Source: CAZHMB01 sp964533515
GTDB taxonomy: Archaea; Nanobdellota; Nanobdellia; Pacearchaeales; GW2011-AR1
Length of the DNA stretch: 45,062 nt
Reading direction: 5' to 3'
Assembly: GCA_964533515.1 (NCBI GenBank)
Contig: CAZHMB010000004.1
Coordinates: 1 to 45,062 of the forward strand
Positions 37,773-45,062 of this stretch are shown here, one piece after another (the first letter of the stretch is position 1; the number at the start of each line of letters is the position of its first letter). The notes beneath the pieces are model-generated. The model saw nothing but the letters and a program-made list of their open reading frames with translations. It had not been told where the DNA came from and did not search any database. The position numbers and the translations under genes were made by a program.

Positions 37773-40523
37773 ATGGATAAAGAAAAAGCTAGACAAGAAG
37801 TAGAAGTTATTGTTAAAAAGTTTTTAGCAATCCCAAAAAATGAACAAGATTCTATGCCAGAAGAAGATATTAAATTTCATTTTATAGAACCATTATTTGA
37901 AGCTCTTGGTTGGATGAGAGAGGATATCTCAAAAGAAAAGAGAATATTAAAAGGTCGAGCAGACTATATCTTGAGAATAGGCAACCAAGATAAGTTAGTT
38001 ATAGAGGCAAAGAAAACTAATGTTAATCTTTCTGAAGAAGAAGGAAGACAAGCGGTTTCATACGCCCACCATAAGAACATAAAATTTTCTGTTTTAACCA
38101 ATTTTAAAAAGATAAGAGTTTATCATGCATTATCTAATATAAAAGATATTGATAAGAATCTTTTAAAAGATGATAAGGGATATTTTTGGTTGGATTGTGA
38201 GGATTTTGTTGAACAATTTGATAGGTTGTGGCTTTTGTCTAGAGAAAGTTTTGAAAACGAAGAGATAAATAAACTTCTTAAAAATGTAGATAAACGGCTA
38301 ATAAAACCAATTGATGAATCAATTTTAACAGACTTATTACAATATAGGGAATGGTTATCAAAAGATTTGAAGAGTAAGAGAATGCATTTAGAAGATTCTC
38401 AAATTGATGAGGTTGTTCAAATATTAATTGACAGATTAATATTTATGCGTTCTGTTGAAGATAGGGGTCTTGAAGCAAAAGATTTCTTGCTAAAGATTAT
38501 TAGTGATGTTGAAAAAGGATTAACAGATATGAATCTTTGGGCAGTTCTAAAAGCACAATTTAATAGATTTGATAACACTTATAATTCAAAATTGTTTTCT
38601 GAAGGACTTTTAGAAAAAGAAGGCTTCTTTGATAATAAATCTCTTGCGAAAGTTGTTAGAGGTTTATATTATGGAACACAAGATAATCAAGAGAGATACA
38701 TGTTTGATGAAATTCCTGTTGATTTGTTGGGAAGCATCTATGAGCAATATTTAGGGATTGTTTTGAGGGGAACAGAAAAAAGAGTAAAATTAGATTTGGT
38801 TAGTGGTAAAAGAAAAAAGATGGGAATTTATTATACTCCCTCTTATATTGTAGATTATATAGTAAAGAACACTGTAAGAAAATACACTGAAAACAAAACA
38901 ATTGATGAAATTTTAGAGACAAAAATTGTAGACCCTGCTTGTGGTTCGGGTTCTTTTTTGATTAGAGCATTTCAAGAATTGATTAATATCGTAGAAGAAA
39001 AATTAGAAAAAGGAGAAAAATCAGCAAAGTGGAAAAACACATTCCAACAATGGAATGAAAAATTAAGTCTTGGTGAAAAAGCTACCTTGTTAACTAACTG
39101 CATTTATGGTGTCGACTTGGATGAGAAGGCTGTAGAATTAGCCCAATTAAATCTTTTACTAAAATTACTTGAAGAAGAAACAAGAGAAACTAAAAAAAGA
39201 ATATTACCAACAATGAGAGATAATATAAAGAATGGAAATAGTCTAATCTCTGATTCTAGATTTGATAAGGCATTTAATTGGAATGCACAATTTCCAGAAG
39301 TTTTTAAGGATGGGGGATTTGATATTGTTATTGGAAATCCTCCTTATGTTTTTGCGAGAGAAAAAATGAACCTTGAAGAAAAAAAATTTTATCTGGAGAA
39401 TTTTAATACGGCTAAATATCAATTGAATACTTACCTTCTGTTTATGGAGAAATCTATGTCACTCCTCAAATCTCAAGGATATTTGGGTTTTATAATTCCT
39501 GATGCTTGGTTAAAAGTAGAATCTGCAAGTAGCTTAAGAAAATTTTTGCTTGAAAATAGTTTTTTTGATAGATTAATTCACCTCAGGGGGGAAACTTTTT
39601 CTGGAGTGGGGGTAGAATCATCCATATTAATTTTAGAAAACTCAAATAGGAAAGGGAAAACCAAAGTCTGTAAAGATATTAATCAAATTTCTTACGAAGA
39701 TTTTTCTCAAGAAGAATGGTTGCAAAATAATAATTTTGAAATAGAACTTTTCTCTGGGGGAGAATATAAGGCCCTACTAGATAAGATGGAAAAAGATTCA
39801 AAAAAGCTAAATGAAGTAACAATTATTAGGGCAGGTCTTCAGGCATATGAAAAGGGGAAAGGAAACCCTAAACAAACTGCTTCCGATGTAAAAAAACGGC
39901 CTTACGATTTTAATCTTAAAAAAGATAACACCACTTTTGAATATCTTGAAGGAAAAGATTTGGGAAGATATTTTAATTCTTGGAGGGGTTTGTGGTTGAA
40001 ATATGGTAAATGGTTGGCCGCACCAAGAACATTCGAATTATTTAGTTTACCCCGAATTTTAGTGAGAGAAATCCCTTCAAAGCCTCCGAAAGCAATTGTT
40101 GCTACTTATCTTGAAGAAACATTTTTGAATAATCGAAGTATTATTAATGTCTTAGAAAAACAAGGGGAAATAAAATTAAAATATATTTTAGGTATTTTAA
40201 ATTCAAGAATAATAACTTTTTTCCATCTTCATAAATCGGTTAAAGCACAGAGGGATTTATTTCCTAAGATTACTCTAAATGATTTAAGAAAATTCCCAAT
40301 AAAACTTTCAACTTCAAAATCACAAGAGCAAAAAATTATCTCTCTTGTTGAACAAATGCTTGAACTTCAAAAGAAAATTCACCGAGAGAAAGTTTCTGGA
40401 AATGAAAAAGAACAACTTGAGCAACAAATTAAAAATGTAGATTATGAAATTGACGAAGAGATTTACAAACTCTACGATATAACAGATAAAGAAAGAGAAA
40501 TTATAGAAAAAAGTTTAGAATAA
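37773..40523 (+). CDS. Single-chain type IIG-like restriction-modification enzyme
   Basis: A 916-aa fusion. Residues 1-130 resemble the HsdR N-terminal PD-(D/E)xK nuclease: IEPLFEALGW, GRADYIL with Asp64, LVIEAKK with Glu78 and Lys80. A helical linker (about 150-350) leads to an N6-adenine methyltransferase: YYTPSYIVDYIV, VDPACGSGSF (SAM motif I, near 387-396) and IGNPPYVFARE (NPPY catalytic motif near 522-525). The C-terminal 220 residues match a TaqI-like target-recognition domain (GKDLGRYFNSW, ARTFELFSLPRILVRE, YILGILNSRIITFFH). It should both cut and methylate foreign or self DNA. No separate S or R gene is adjacent. Recognition sequence unknown. Confidence 0.9.
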   Translation: MDKEKARQEVEVIVKKFLAIPKNEQDSMPEEDIKFHFIEPLFEALGWMREDISKEKRILKGRADYILRIGNQDKLVIEAKKTNVNLSEEEGRQAVSYAHHKNIKFSVLTNFKKIRVYHALSNIKDIDKNLLKDDKGYFWLDCEDFVEQFDRLWLLSRESFENEEINKLLKNVDKRLIKPIDESILTDLLQYREWLSKDLKSKRMHLEDSQIDEVVQILIDRLIFMRSVEDRGLEAKDFLLKIISDVEKGLTDMNLWAVLKAQFNRFDNTYNSKLFSEGLLEKEGFFDNKSLAKVVRGLYYGTQDNQERYMFDEIPVDLLGSIYEQYLGIVLRGTEKRVKLDLVSGKRKKMGIYYTPSYIVDYIVKNTVRKYTENKTIDEILETKIVDPACGSGSFLIRAFQELINIVEEKLEKGEKSAKWKNTFQQWNEKLSLGEKATLLTNCIYGVDLDEKAVELAQLNLLLKLLEEETRETKKRILPTMRDNIKNGNSLISDSRFDKAFNWNAQFPEVFKDGGFDIVIGNPPYVFAREKMNLEEKKFYLENFNTAKYQLNTYLLFMEKSMSLLKSQGYLGFIIPDAWLKVESASSLRKFLLENSFFDRLIHLRGETFSGVGVESSILILENSNRKGKTKVCKDINQISYEDFSQEEWLQNNNFEIELFSGGEYKALLDKMEKDSKKLNEVTIIRAGLQAYEKGKGNPKQTASDVKKRPYDFNLKKDNTTFEYLEGKDLGRYFNSWRGLWLKYGKWLAAPRTFELFSLPRILVREIPSKPPKAIVATYLEETFLNNRSIINVLEKQGEIKLKYILGILNSRIITFFHLHKSVKAQRDLFPKITLNDLRKFPIKLSTSKSQEQKIISLVEQMLELQKKIHREKVSGNEKEQLEQQIKNVDYEIDEEIYKLYDITDKEREIIEKSLE

Positions 40524-40544
40524 AATTGTATTGTTTTGGATAGC

Positions 40545-40567
40545 ACTTAATTGCTCTGCAATTAAGT
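40545..40567 (+). terminator. Hairpin downstream of the restriction-modification gene
   Basis: ACTTAATTG-CTCTG-CAATTAAGT, nine perfect pairs, 22 nt after the stop codon. Archaeal termination relies mainly on T-tracts, so it may instead stabilise the mRNA end. Confidence 0.4.
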
Positions 40568-40623
40568 AGTAATCAAGATTAATAAAACCCCCTCTAATCG
40601 CAAAAAACCATAAAACCGAAACA

Positions 40624-40630
40624 TTTAAAT
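40624..40630 (+). promoter_or_regulatory. TATA box of the small RNA at 40653
   Basis: TTTAAAT is centred 26 nt before 40653, the first base of the terminal stem, exactly where a transcript should begin. Confidence 0.6.
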
Positions 40631-40652
40631 TACTTAGTTACTTACTTAACAC

Positions 40653-40745
40653 GTACCGATTGCTAGGGCATTCGTCTGGTAAGCTTCGGCTGAGTCCAGA
40701 GGGGTAAACTAGGGTTGCGATACTCTTGTAGTCTCCCTCGGTACA
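40653..40745 (+). ncRNA. Candidate ~92-nt stand-alone small RNA
   Basis: A seven-pair terminal stem GTACCGA/TCGGTAC (40653-40659/40738-40744) closes the molecule. Inside are TCTGG/CCAGA enclosing an AGC-TTCG-GCT hairpin with an extra-stable UUCG loop (about 40675-40700) and a second hairpin, AGGGT/ACTCT with loop TGCGAT (about 40710-40725). A TATA box sits 26 nt upstream and a T-rich stretch follows (40746-40756). The region is notably more GC-rich than its surroundings. It does not fold as a tRNA: no T-arm consensus is present. It could be an H/ACA-type guide (an ACA lies at the end) or a new class. Confidence 0.6.
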
Positions 40746-41231
40746 TTATTTTTTTAACCATCTTTCAAAATCTTCTAATTTCAAATTAATATACGTTGGC
40801 ATTTTATTTTTTCTGTCTTCCCTCATTAAAAAAGCATATTTATGCGCATTAGACTCCCTTGATAGCTTAGCGAAATAGACTTCATTTACCTTTAATTTCA
40901 ATTGCTTTTCGAGGAAAAATTTTAAAGTCTTTCTAATATCATCCTCTCTTCCAATAAAATCTCTACAAATCTTTAATGAAACTTCTCTAGAAATTTTAAG
41001 TGATTTAAATAGATGAAAAATTACAATGCAATAAATTCTAATCTTGAGATCAGATTTACCTTTTTTTGATTTTCTATATTTATAAAATTCCTGACCATAT
41101 CTTGAGGATAAAACTCTTGCTGTCTTTTCATCAAACTTAAACCCTTTTATCACCCCGTCTTTATCTGCAATACAAATTGTATAATTTTTGCTCAATAAAT
41201 CTGCTCCTGAAACATCTATTTCAAAGTTCAT
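40746..41231 (-). CDS. Unknown 161-aa protein, possibly RNase H-like fold
   Basis: The start MNFEIDVSGADLLSKNYTIC resembles the first strand of an RNase H-like fold with an acidic residue (FEIDVSGAD), followed by IADKDGVIKGFKF. A basic helical middle (RSKKGKSDLK is part of it) and the pattern RIYCIVIFHLFKSLKIS follow, then LSRESNAHKYAFLM and a C-terminal YINLKLEDFERWLKK. I have no named family for it. It lies 9 nt after the nuclease gene, probably in one operon with it, so a role in nucleic-acid metabolism is possible. Its stop is next to the small RNA. Confidence 0.6.
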   Translation of the reverse strand: MNFEIDVSGADLLSKNYTICIADKDGVIKGFKFDEKTARVLSSRYGQEFYKYRKSKKGKSDLKIRIYCIVIFHLFKSLKISREVSLKICRDFIGREDDIRKTLKFFLEKQLKLKVNEVYFAKLSRESNAHKYAFLMREDRKNKMPTYINLKLEDFERWLKK

Positions 41232-41240
41232 TTTTGTATT

Positions 41241-42419
41241 TCATTCCCCTTCCCCCTTCAACTTACTCAAACTTATCCTAAAATCTTTAACAATCTCGAT
41301 TAATTTATTTATCTCCTTATCTTTCAACTCTCCTTTAACAACATGCGAATTAAACCTCGCTGAACAAAGCATTGAATAAGTATCATACAAACCTTTTTCT
41401 TTTAGAATTTCAATTAATTTGTCTTTCTTCTCCGGATCAACGTGAACTTTATCAAATTCTTTAACACTCGCTTTCATATTGCTCCCATAAACAACATCTA
41501 CCTTTTTTTGTTTTGCAAATCCAGTTAAATGCAATTTAAGAGTTTCATCTCTTTTCTTTAAATCAGAAAGTAGAGTTTTAACTTCAGCCAATTCATCAAC
41601 CATTTTCAAACCTTCGTCGTCTTTAAATTTCTTAACTTCTTCTTTCTTTTCTAATTCCAATTTATGTTTAAAGCTCGGACAAAGATATTTAAACCCACAA
41701 TAATCACATAAAGGAGTAACATTAGTTGGAAATTCTTTTGCATTTTCAATATCTTTAATTTTTCCAATAACTTCTTTCTGAAGTTTTTCAAGTTGTTCTT
41801 CTGTTCTTTCTGAAACAACTTCTTTATTAAAAGCCAACATGTGCCAAACAAGTTTAACAGACTTAGCGTCTTTGAATTTATCTTTAACCCAAAAAGAATA
41901 CATTGCAAGTTGTCTATCTGAATCAGCTTCTTCTTGATCTTTCATTCTGCTATTAGTCTTATAATCCATAACATAATAATTTCCTTCAGAATCACAAGCA
42001 AACTTATCAATTCTAACATGCCAGAAATTTCCATCAGGCAACATCATCCTGTCTTGAGTTTCCAAACCCAGGATAGTTAATTGTTCAAAAGGTTTATACT
42101 TTTCAAAATAATCTGAAAGAAACTTCTCCCCCATTTTCCTATAATTCTCAGCGGTTAGATTTTCCTTCACAACTTTAATATCTTTAGAATATTCTTTTTC
42201 CCATAAATCCCTATAAAATTTAATCAAAGACGCTTTAGCAATCCTTTTCTTGAACTTTTTCCATTTGTATAATTGCTCCAATGCTTCATGAACAATACTT
42301 CCCATGAATGCTTCAATTGTGTTTTCAATTTCAGGTTTTTCCCTATCTATGTAATGGAGTTTATACTTGTAAGGGCAATTTTCAAATGTTGAGACACGAG
42401 AGTGTGAGTAGACTGTCAT
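41241..42419 (-). CDS. RecB/Cas4-like Fe-S PD-(D/E)xK nuclease
   Basis: A 392-aa nuclease of the PDDEXK_1 type. Motifs: SRVSTFENCPYKYKLHY (first Fe-S cysteine, Cys15), GSIVHEALEQL (His44), HVRIDKFA (Asp138), YYVMDYKTN (Asp152, Lys154), QLAMYSFW, and CDYCGFKYLCP (Cys238, Cys241, Cys247), giving the four-Cys AddB/Cas4-style cluster. A C-terminal extension (about 255-392) is helical and unique. It probably resects DNA ends. No cas or CRISPR sequence is nearby, so it is not an adaptation Cas4. It is followed by the unknown gene at 40746, 9 nt downstream. Confidence 0.85.
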   Translation of the reverse strand: MTVYSHSRVSTFENCPYKYKLHYIDREKPEIENTIEAFMGSIVHEALEQLYKWKKFKKRIAKASLIKFYRDLWEKEYSKDIKVVKENLTAENYRKMGEKFLSDYFEKYKPFEQLTILGLETQDRMMLPDGNFWHVRIDKFACDSEGNYYVMDYKTNSRMKDQEEADSDRQLAMYSFWVKDKFKDAKSVKLVWHMLAFNKEVVSERTEEQLEKLQKEVIGKIKDIENAKEFPTNVTPLCDYCGFKYLCPSFKHKLELEKKEEVKKFKDDEGLKMVDELAEVKTLLSDLKKRDETLKLHLTGFAKQKKVDVVYGSNMKASVKEFDKVHVDPEKKDKLIEILKEKGLYDTYSMLCSARFNSHVVKGELKDKEINKLIEIVKDFRISLSKLKGEGE

Positions 42420-42490
42420 CTTTTTATTTTCCTAGTCATAATATCAAAAAACAATTAATCTATTTAAATTTATTTGTTATAAGAAACTTT

Positions 42491-42970
42491 TCATCTTTTC
42501 CCGTTAAACAAATTTTTCCAATTAGTTTCCTTCTCGCCACTAACTTCTTCACTAAAAATATCCTTTGATGAGTTTCCCCCACTTTTCTCTCTCATAAAAA
42601 TCCGATACATCTTGTCGACATTTTCTTCACAAACAAAATCATGATGTTGAAAACCGCCGCCAAAAGTTTTCGGGATGTGCATCAACTCATGGATAATTGT
42701 TTTAATCTGGTCTTCTTCAGACATTTTGTCAAATCTCTCAGATATAAATTCAATCGCATACCAAGCAGGAGTTCCCATAGCCATTTGCATAACTTTCCCA
42801 ATAGTATGACATCTTGCGATAGTTCCTCGCGAAGCACTTCCAAAACTTCTCAAACATTTTACATTTGAAATTCTAACATGCGGGAATAAAATTCTAGAGA
42901 TTTCATCAGACTTCATTTGCAAATCAGGAGCAGGCTCATAACATATCTTCGATCTCTTTTTTCTAGGCAT
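42491..42970 (-). CDS. Putative zinc metallopeptidase (phage-type zincin)
   Basis: A 159-aa protein with the zincin motif TIIHELMHIPKTFGGGFQHHD (His94, Glu95, His98; a likely third ligand is a downstream His). The preceding pattern SRGTIARCHTIGKVMQMAMG and the length resemble the small putative metallopeptidase family found in archaea and phages. No signal peptide. The N-terminus (MPRKKRSKICYEPAPDLQ) carries a Cys. A TATA box (ATTTAAAC, minus strand) lies about 25 nt before the ATG. Substrate unknown. Confidence 0.78.
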   Translation of the reverse strand: MPRKKRSKICYEPAPDLQMKSDEISRILFPHVRISNVKCLRSFGSASRGTIARCHTIGKVMQMAMGTPAWYAIEFISERFDKMSEEDQIKTIIHELMHIPKTFGGGFQHHDFVCEENVDKMYRIFMREKSGGNSSKDIFSEEVSGEKETNWKNLFNGKR

Positions 42971-43107
42971 GGAATCCCAAACGAGAGGGGGTTTAAATAA
43001 TTATGTAGAGATTTCTTAGTTGAACAGTTCGTGAAAATTTATTTTGCATTAATCTTTTGTATTGAGTGTAGCTCTCTTGACTAAAGTCGAATGCGGAGCG
43101 AATATTC

Positions 43108-43320
43108 TTATTCAATCTCAACCAACTTCTTCCTTCCACTTTTTCCAGAGATAATCTCAACTTTTTCACAAGAAAAATATTTTTTTAAAAATTTAACCAG
43201 AGAAGCATTCGCTTTTCCATCAATTGGTTTTTCTTTCAACCAAACTTCATATTCCATTTCAGAAATCTTCTCAATCTTTTCTTGACTTGAATTCGGGTGC
43301 AGTTTAATTTGAATTTTCAT
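43108..43320 (-). CDS. DUF167 family protein
   Basis: A 70-aa protein with the whole DUF167 pattern: KIQIKLHPNSSQEKIE, YEVWLKEKPIDGKANASLVKFL, FSCEKVEIISGKSGRKKLVEI. The family has a small alpha/beta fold of uncertain function. Its ATG shares one base with the stop of the Obg-like GTPase gene (43320), so the two are co-translated. Confidence 0.9.
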   Translation of the reverse strand: MKIQIKLHPNSSQEKIEKISEMEYEVWLKEKPIDGKANASLVKFLKKYFSCEKVEIISGKSGRKKLVEIE

Positions 43321-44519
43321 TATCTTGCAATAATCTCCAGTCCGTCGCCATCTTTCAATTCATATTCTTTTCCGACGGTTTGTTTTGTCTTAGCGTTTAT
43401 TGCTCGAATAAAATTATCCCCAAGATCTTTATGAACTTTGTAAGCGAAATCCAAAGCCGTACTTCCCTGTGGCATTAAAAAACAATCCGGCAAAATATTT
43501 CCTTTGCTGTCCGCAAGTTTGTTTGCCGAAGCCGGGAAAACAGCAATGTAATTCAATAAACCCAAAACAGCATTATTCAAAATTTGTTGAACCCCTGTTC
43601 CTTCAACATATTTATCCAAGACATTTTCTTTAATCTTATCTAATGCTTGCTTTTGTTTCTCGTTTAAACTTTTCCCTTTCTTAACCGAGAAGGTTTTTTC
43701 ACCAGGAATATAATCAATCAACTCGGCTTTTGAAGCTTCTCTCAATGCAAGCTCAGAATCTGCCGAGCAAGGCATAACAATCATCTTAGGAAAAGTATCT
43801 CTCAAAAGTTGGTAGTTTGCAGCCCCTTTTTCAGTGTCAATCTTGTTGCCTGCAATAATAGTCGGTTTGCTTTTATGTCTCAAAGAAGAAACAAAATTTT
43901 TAATCTGATTCTCAGACCATGCAGTGGGTCTTTCAGGCAAATTCAATTCTCTCAAAACATCTTTAACTTGATCCTCATTAATTTTCAAACCAGAGAATTG
44001 GTTTGCAATGGACTCTGAAAACTTCAAATTTTCCATCTCTGTTTTCCTAGCAAAACTTTTCCATACTTTCATAAAAATATTCAAGAACCATTTGTCCAAC
44101 TCTTCTTCCAAAAAATTAACATCATCTACAACAGAATAGTCTGAACCTTCTTTCAAGGGTTTTCCTTCTGCATCTGTTGTCCCAGACAAATCCACGATAT
44201 GGATAAAAACATCTGCTTCTCTTAAGTCATCAAGAAATTGATTTCCCAAACCTTTTCCTTCTGAAGCTCCGGGAACTAAACCTGCAACGTCCATCAATTC
44301 AACAGGCACAAACCGATTTCCATCAATGCAAAATCCATGAGCAGGGTTACATTTTGTATTAAATTCTTTTTCAAGGCATTCAACTTTCACATAGCCTACG
44401 CCGTGGTTTGCTTTTATGGTTGTAAAAGGATATGAAGCAATTTCAACTTCGGCTAGCGTTGCCGCTTTGAAAAAAGTACTTTTCCCCACTGAAGGTTTTC
44501 CGACGAGTCCAATTAACAT
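43320..44519 (-). CDS. Archaeal Obg/YchF-family GTPase
   Basis: A 399-aa translation-associated P-loop NTPase. G1 GLVGKPSVGKSTFF (residues 5-18), SYPFTTIKANHG (G2 region), VELMDVAGLVPGASEGKGLGNQFL (G3), IIAGNKIDTEKG (G4, NKxD), then a helical insert and a C-terminal TGS domain (DFAYKVHKDLGDNFIRAIN, GKEYELKDGDGLEII). The insertion NTKCNPAHGFCIDGNRF with two Cys is typical of the archaeal form. It binds ribosomes and may be redox- or stress-linked. It leads DUF167 in an operon. Confidence 0.93.
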   Translation of the reverse strand: MLIGLVGKPSVGKSTFFKAATLAEVEIASYPFTTIKANHGVGYVKVECLEKEFNTKCNPAHGFCIDGNRFVPVELMDVAGLVPGASEGKGLGNQFLDDLREADVFIHIVDLSGTTDAEGKPLKEGSDYSVVDDVNFLEEELDKWFLNIFMKVWKSFARKTEMENLKFSESIANQFSGLKINEDQVKDVLRELNLPERPTAWSENQIKNFVSSLRHKSKPTIIAGNKIDTEKGAANYQLLRDTFPKMIVMPCSADSELALREASKAELIDYIPGEKTFSVKKGKSLNEKQKQALDKIKENVLDKYVEGTGVQQILNNAVLGLLNYIAVFPASANKLADSKGNILPDCFLMPQGSTALDFAYKVHKDLGDNFIRAINAKTKQTVGKEYELKDGDGLEIIAR

Positions 44520-44563
44520 GTCCTAAGAATAAGATTGGGGGTTAAAAGGTTTTTGATTCAAAA

Positions 44564-44848
44564 TTATCTATTAGTTTTGTAAGCCCCTGTTTTTTTATCA
44601 AATATAATAAAATTATTTTCTTCTAAAATTCTAATCGCGTGAGTTATATAAAAAGTATGTTGTCCATCTAATTTTCCAAATAATCTCTCTAAACCAACAC
44701 TTCCTTTATCATAACGTGCAACTTGAGAAATCTGTGGAAGAGTTAGACCCTCTCTACTTGAAAAGACTTCTGAATAAACTTCTCGTACCGCAACACTGTG
44801 CTCGTCATCTGGTTGGTCTTTTAAGAAATCGTTTATTTCTTTTCTCAT
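44564..44848 (-). CDS. Small winged-helix-like protein
   Basis: A 94-aa protein. Residues 20-90 could form a winged helix: VYSEVFSSREGLTLPQISQV, then ARYDKGSVGLERLFGKLDG, then HAIRILEENNFIIFDKKTGAY as recognition helix and wing. No cysteines and no membrane segment. A TATA-like ATTTTTAAAG on the minus strand lies about 27 nt before the ATG, supporting a separate leaderless transcript. Target unknown. Confidence 0.55.
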   Translation of the reverse strand: MRKEINDFLKDQPDDEHSVAVREVYSEVFSSREGLTLPQISQVARYDKGSVGLERLFGKLDGQHTFYITHAIRILEENNFIIFDKKTGAYKTNR

Positions 44849-44900
44849 TCAATTAAAGATTCCCTAATCTTTAAAAATATTTATGTCCTTAAATAGATAA

Positions 44901-45062
44901 TCAAACACCAACAACTCCCAAAACCTTTTCAAATTTTCTCTGTAATTCTTCTAAGGTAGAATCATTAATAATTTTAAAATCTGCAAGTTTCATACATTCC
45001 CCCACTTGCTGTCCAAGAGGATCTTTTTCACCAAGGTCTCTCAAATCAATTTTCAAGAAACC
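44901..45062 (-). CDS. C-terminal end of a P-loop nucleotide/CoA kinase-like protein (partial)
   Basis: Fifty-three codons plus TGA are visible; the start is beyond the right edge. The sequence ends with IDLRDLGEKDPLGQQVGECM, then KLADFKIINDSTLEELQRKF. The pattern (M)ADF(K)IIN(D/E)(S/G)(T/S)LEEL is common at the C-terminus of archaeal NMP-kinase-like or dephospho-CoA-kinase-like proteins. Without the P-loop region the assignment is tentative. Confidence 0.5.
   Translation of the reverse strand, partial: GFLKIDLRDLGEKDPLGQQVGECMKLADFKIINDSTLEELQRKFEKVLGVVGV

Noticed and set aside
40653..40745. tRNA gene (terminal seven-pair stem, about 92 nt)
   Set aside because: No GGTTC-type T-arm next to the acceptor 3' strand and no clean anticodon arm. 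A permuted or intron-containing tRNA cannot be excluded without software.
41241..42419. Cas4 of a CRISPR adaptation module
   Set aside because: No other cas gene and no regularly spaced repeats were seen in the window; the long C-terminal extension also differs from Cas4.

Overview
The window looks like the chromosome of an uncultured DPANN archaeon, most likely of the Pacearchaeota/Woesearchaeota type (inference). The archaeal signs are: elongation factor 2 with a diphthamide histidine, diphthine synthase, an archaeal-type GluRS, a eukaryote-like IleRS, an archaeal Obg/YchF GTPase, a HerA-like ATPase, TrmB and Bat-type regulators, archaeal prepilins, and many genes whose start codon lies about 26 nt after a TATA box (leaderless mRNAs). 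The DNA is AT-rich, gene-dense and full of 1-20 nt gene overlaps.

Layout. 1-4522 (minus): a surface operon of a winged-helix protein, a pilin-like protein and a giant Cys-rich membrane-anchored protein that runs off the left edge (934 codons visible), with a polytopic membrane protein upstream. 4626-8895 (plus): four overlapping glycosyltransferase genes for surface glycans; the last two share a perfect 241-bp repeat. 8932-9905: MscS-like membrane protein and an ArsR-type regulator. 9921-14299: an Fe-S assembly operon (iscS, DUF1858 protein, iscU) split by four inserted genes (GH26-like glycosidase, unknown, VanX-like D,D-dipeptidase, M23 peptidase), flanked by two copies of a structured element. 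14300-16958: a membrane winged-helix protein and a secreted Cys-rich acidic protein. 17162-21484: a copper-handling operon (HMA-TauE/DsbD-cupredoxin fusion, DUF2318, a 51-aa TRASH-like protein, CopA). 21561-29641: diphthine synthase, IleRS, TrmB, VTT membrane protein, Bat-type regulator, tRNA-dihydrouridine synthase and small unknowns. 29847-33710: HerA-like ATPase, U32 peptidase and two prepilins. 33832-37657: a GluRS without its anticodon-binding domain, and EF-2. 37773-40523: a single-chain restriction-modification enzyme. 40653-40745: a probable stand-alone small RNA. 40746-45062 (minus): unknown protein, Fe-S RecB-like nuclease, zincin, DUF167, Obg-like GTPase, small HTH protein and the end of a kinase-like gene.

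The most novel signal is a family of four structured elements (called A-D here) at 9921-10032, 14072-14299, 17011-17109 and 29763-29846. Each begins with a hairpin whose stem sequence changes but stays paired, around a conserved AGGC-containing loop. A, B and C then carry a GGAAACC-type hairpin; in D that part is weak. All four lie on the plus strand just before a gene start. A and B have a TATA-like box at identical spacing from the hairpin. They look like a repeated RNA leader or small-RNA family.

How the genes work together: surface display (Cys-rich proteins, pilins, glycosyltransferases) and metal/sulfur handling (Isc, copper operon) dominate. The wall-hydrolase cassette inside the isc operon suggests use of bacterial cell-wall material by a symbiont or predator; this is inference. 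Function calls rest on motif reading alone; no database search was possible.
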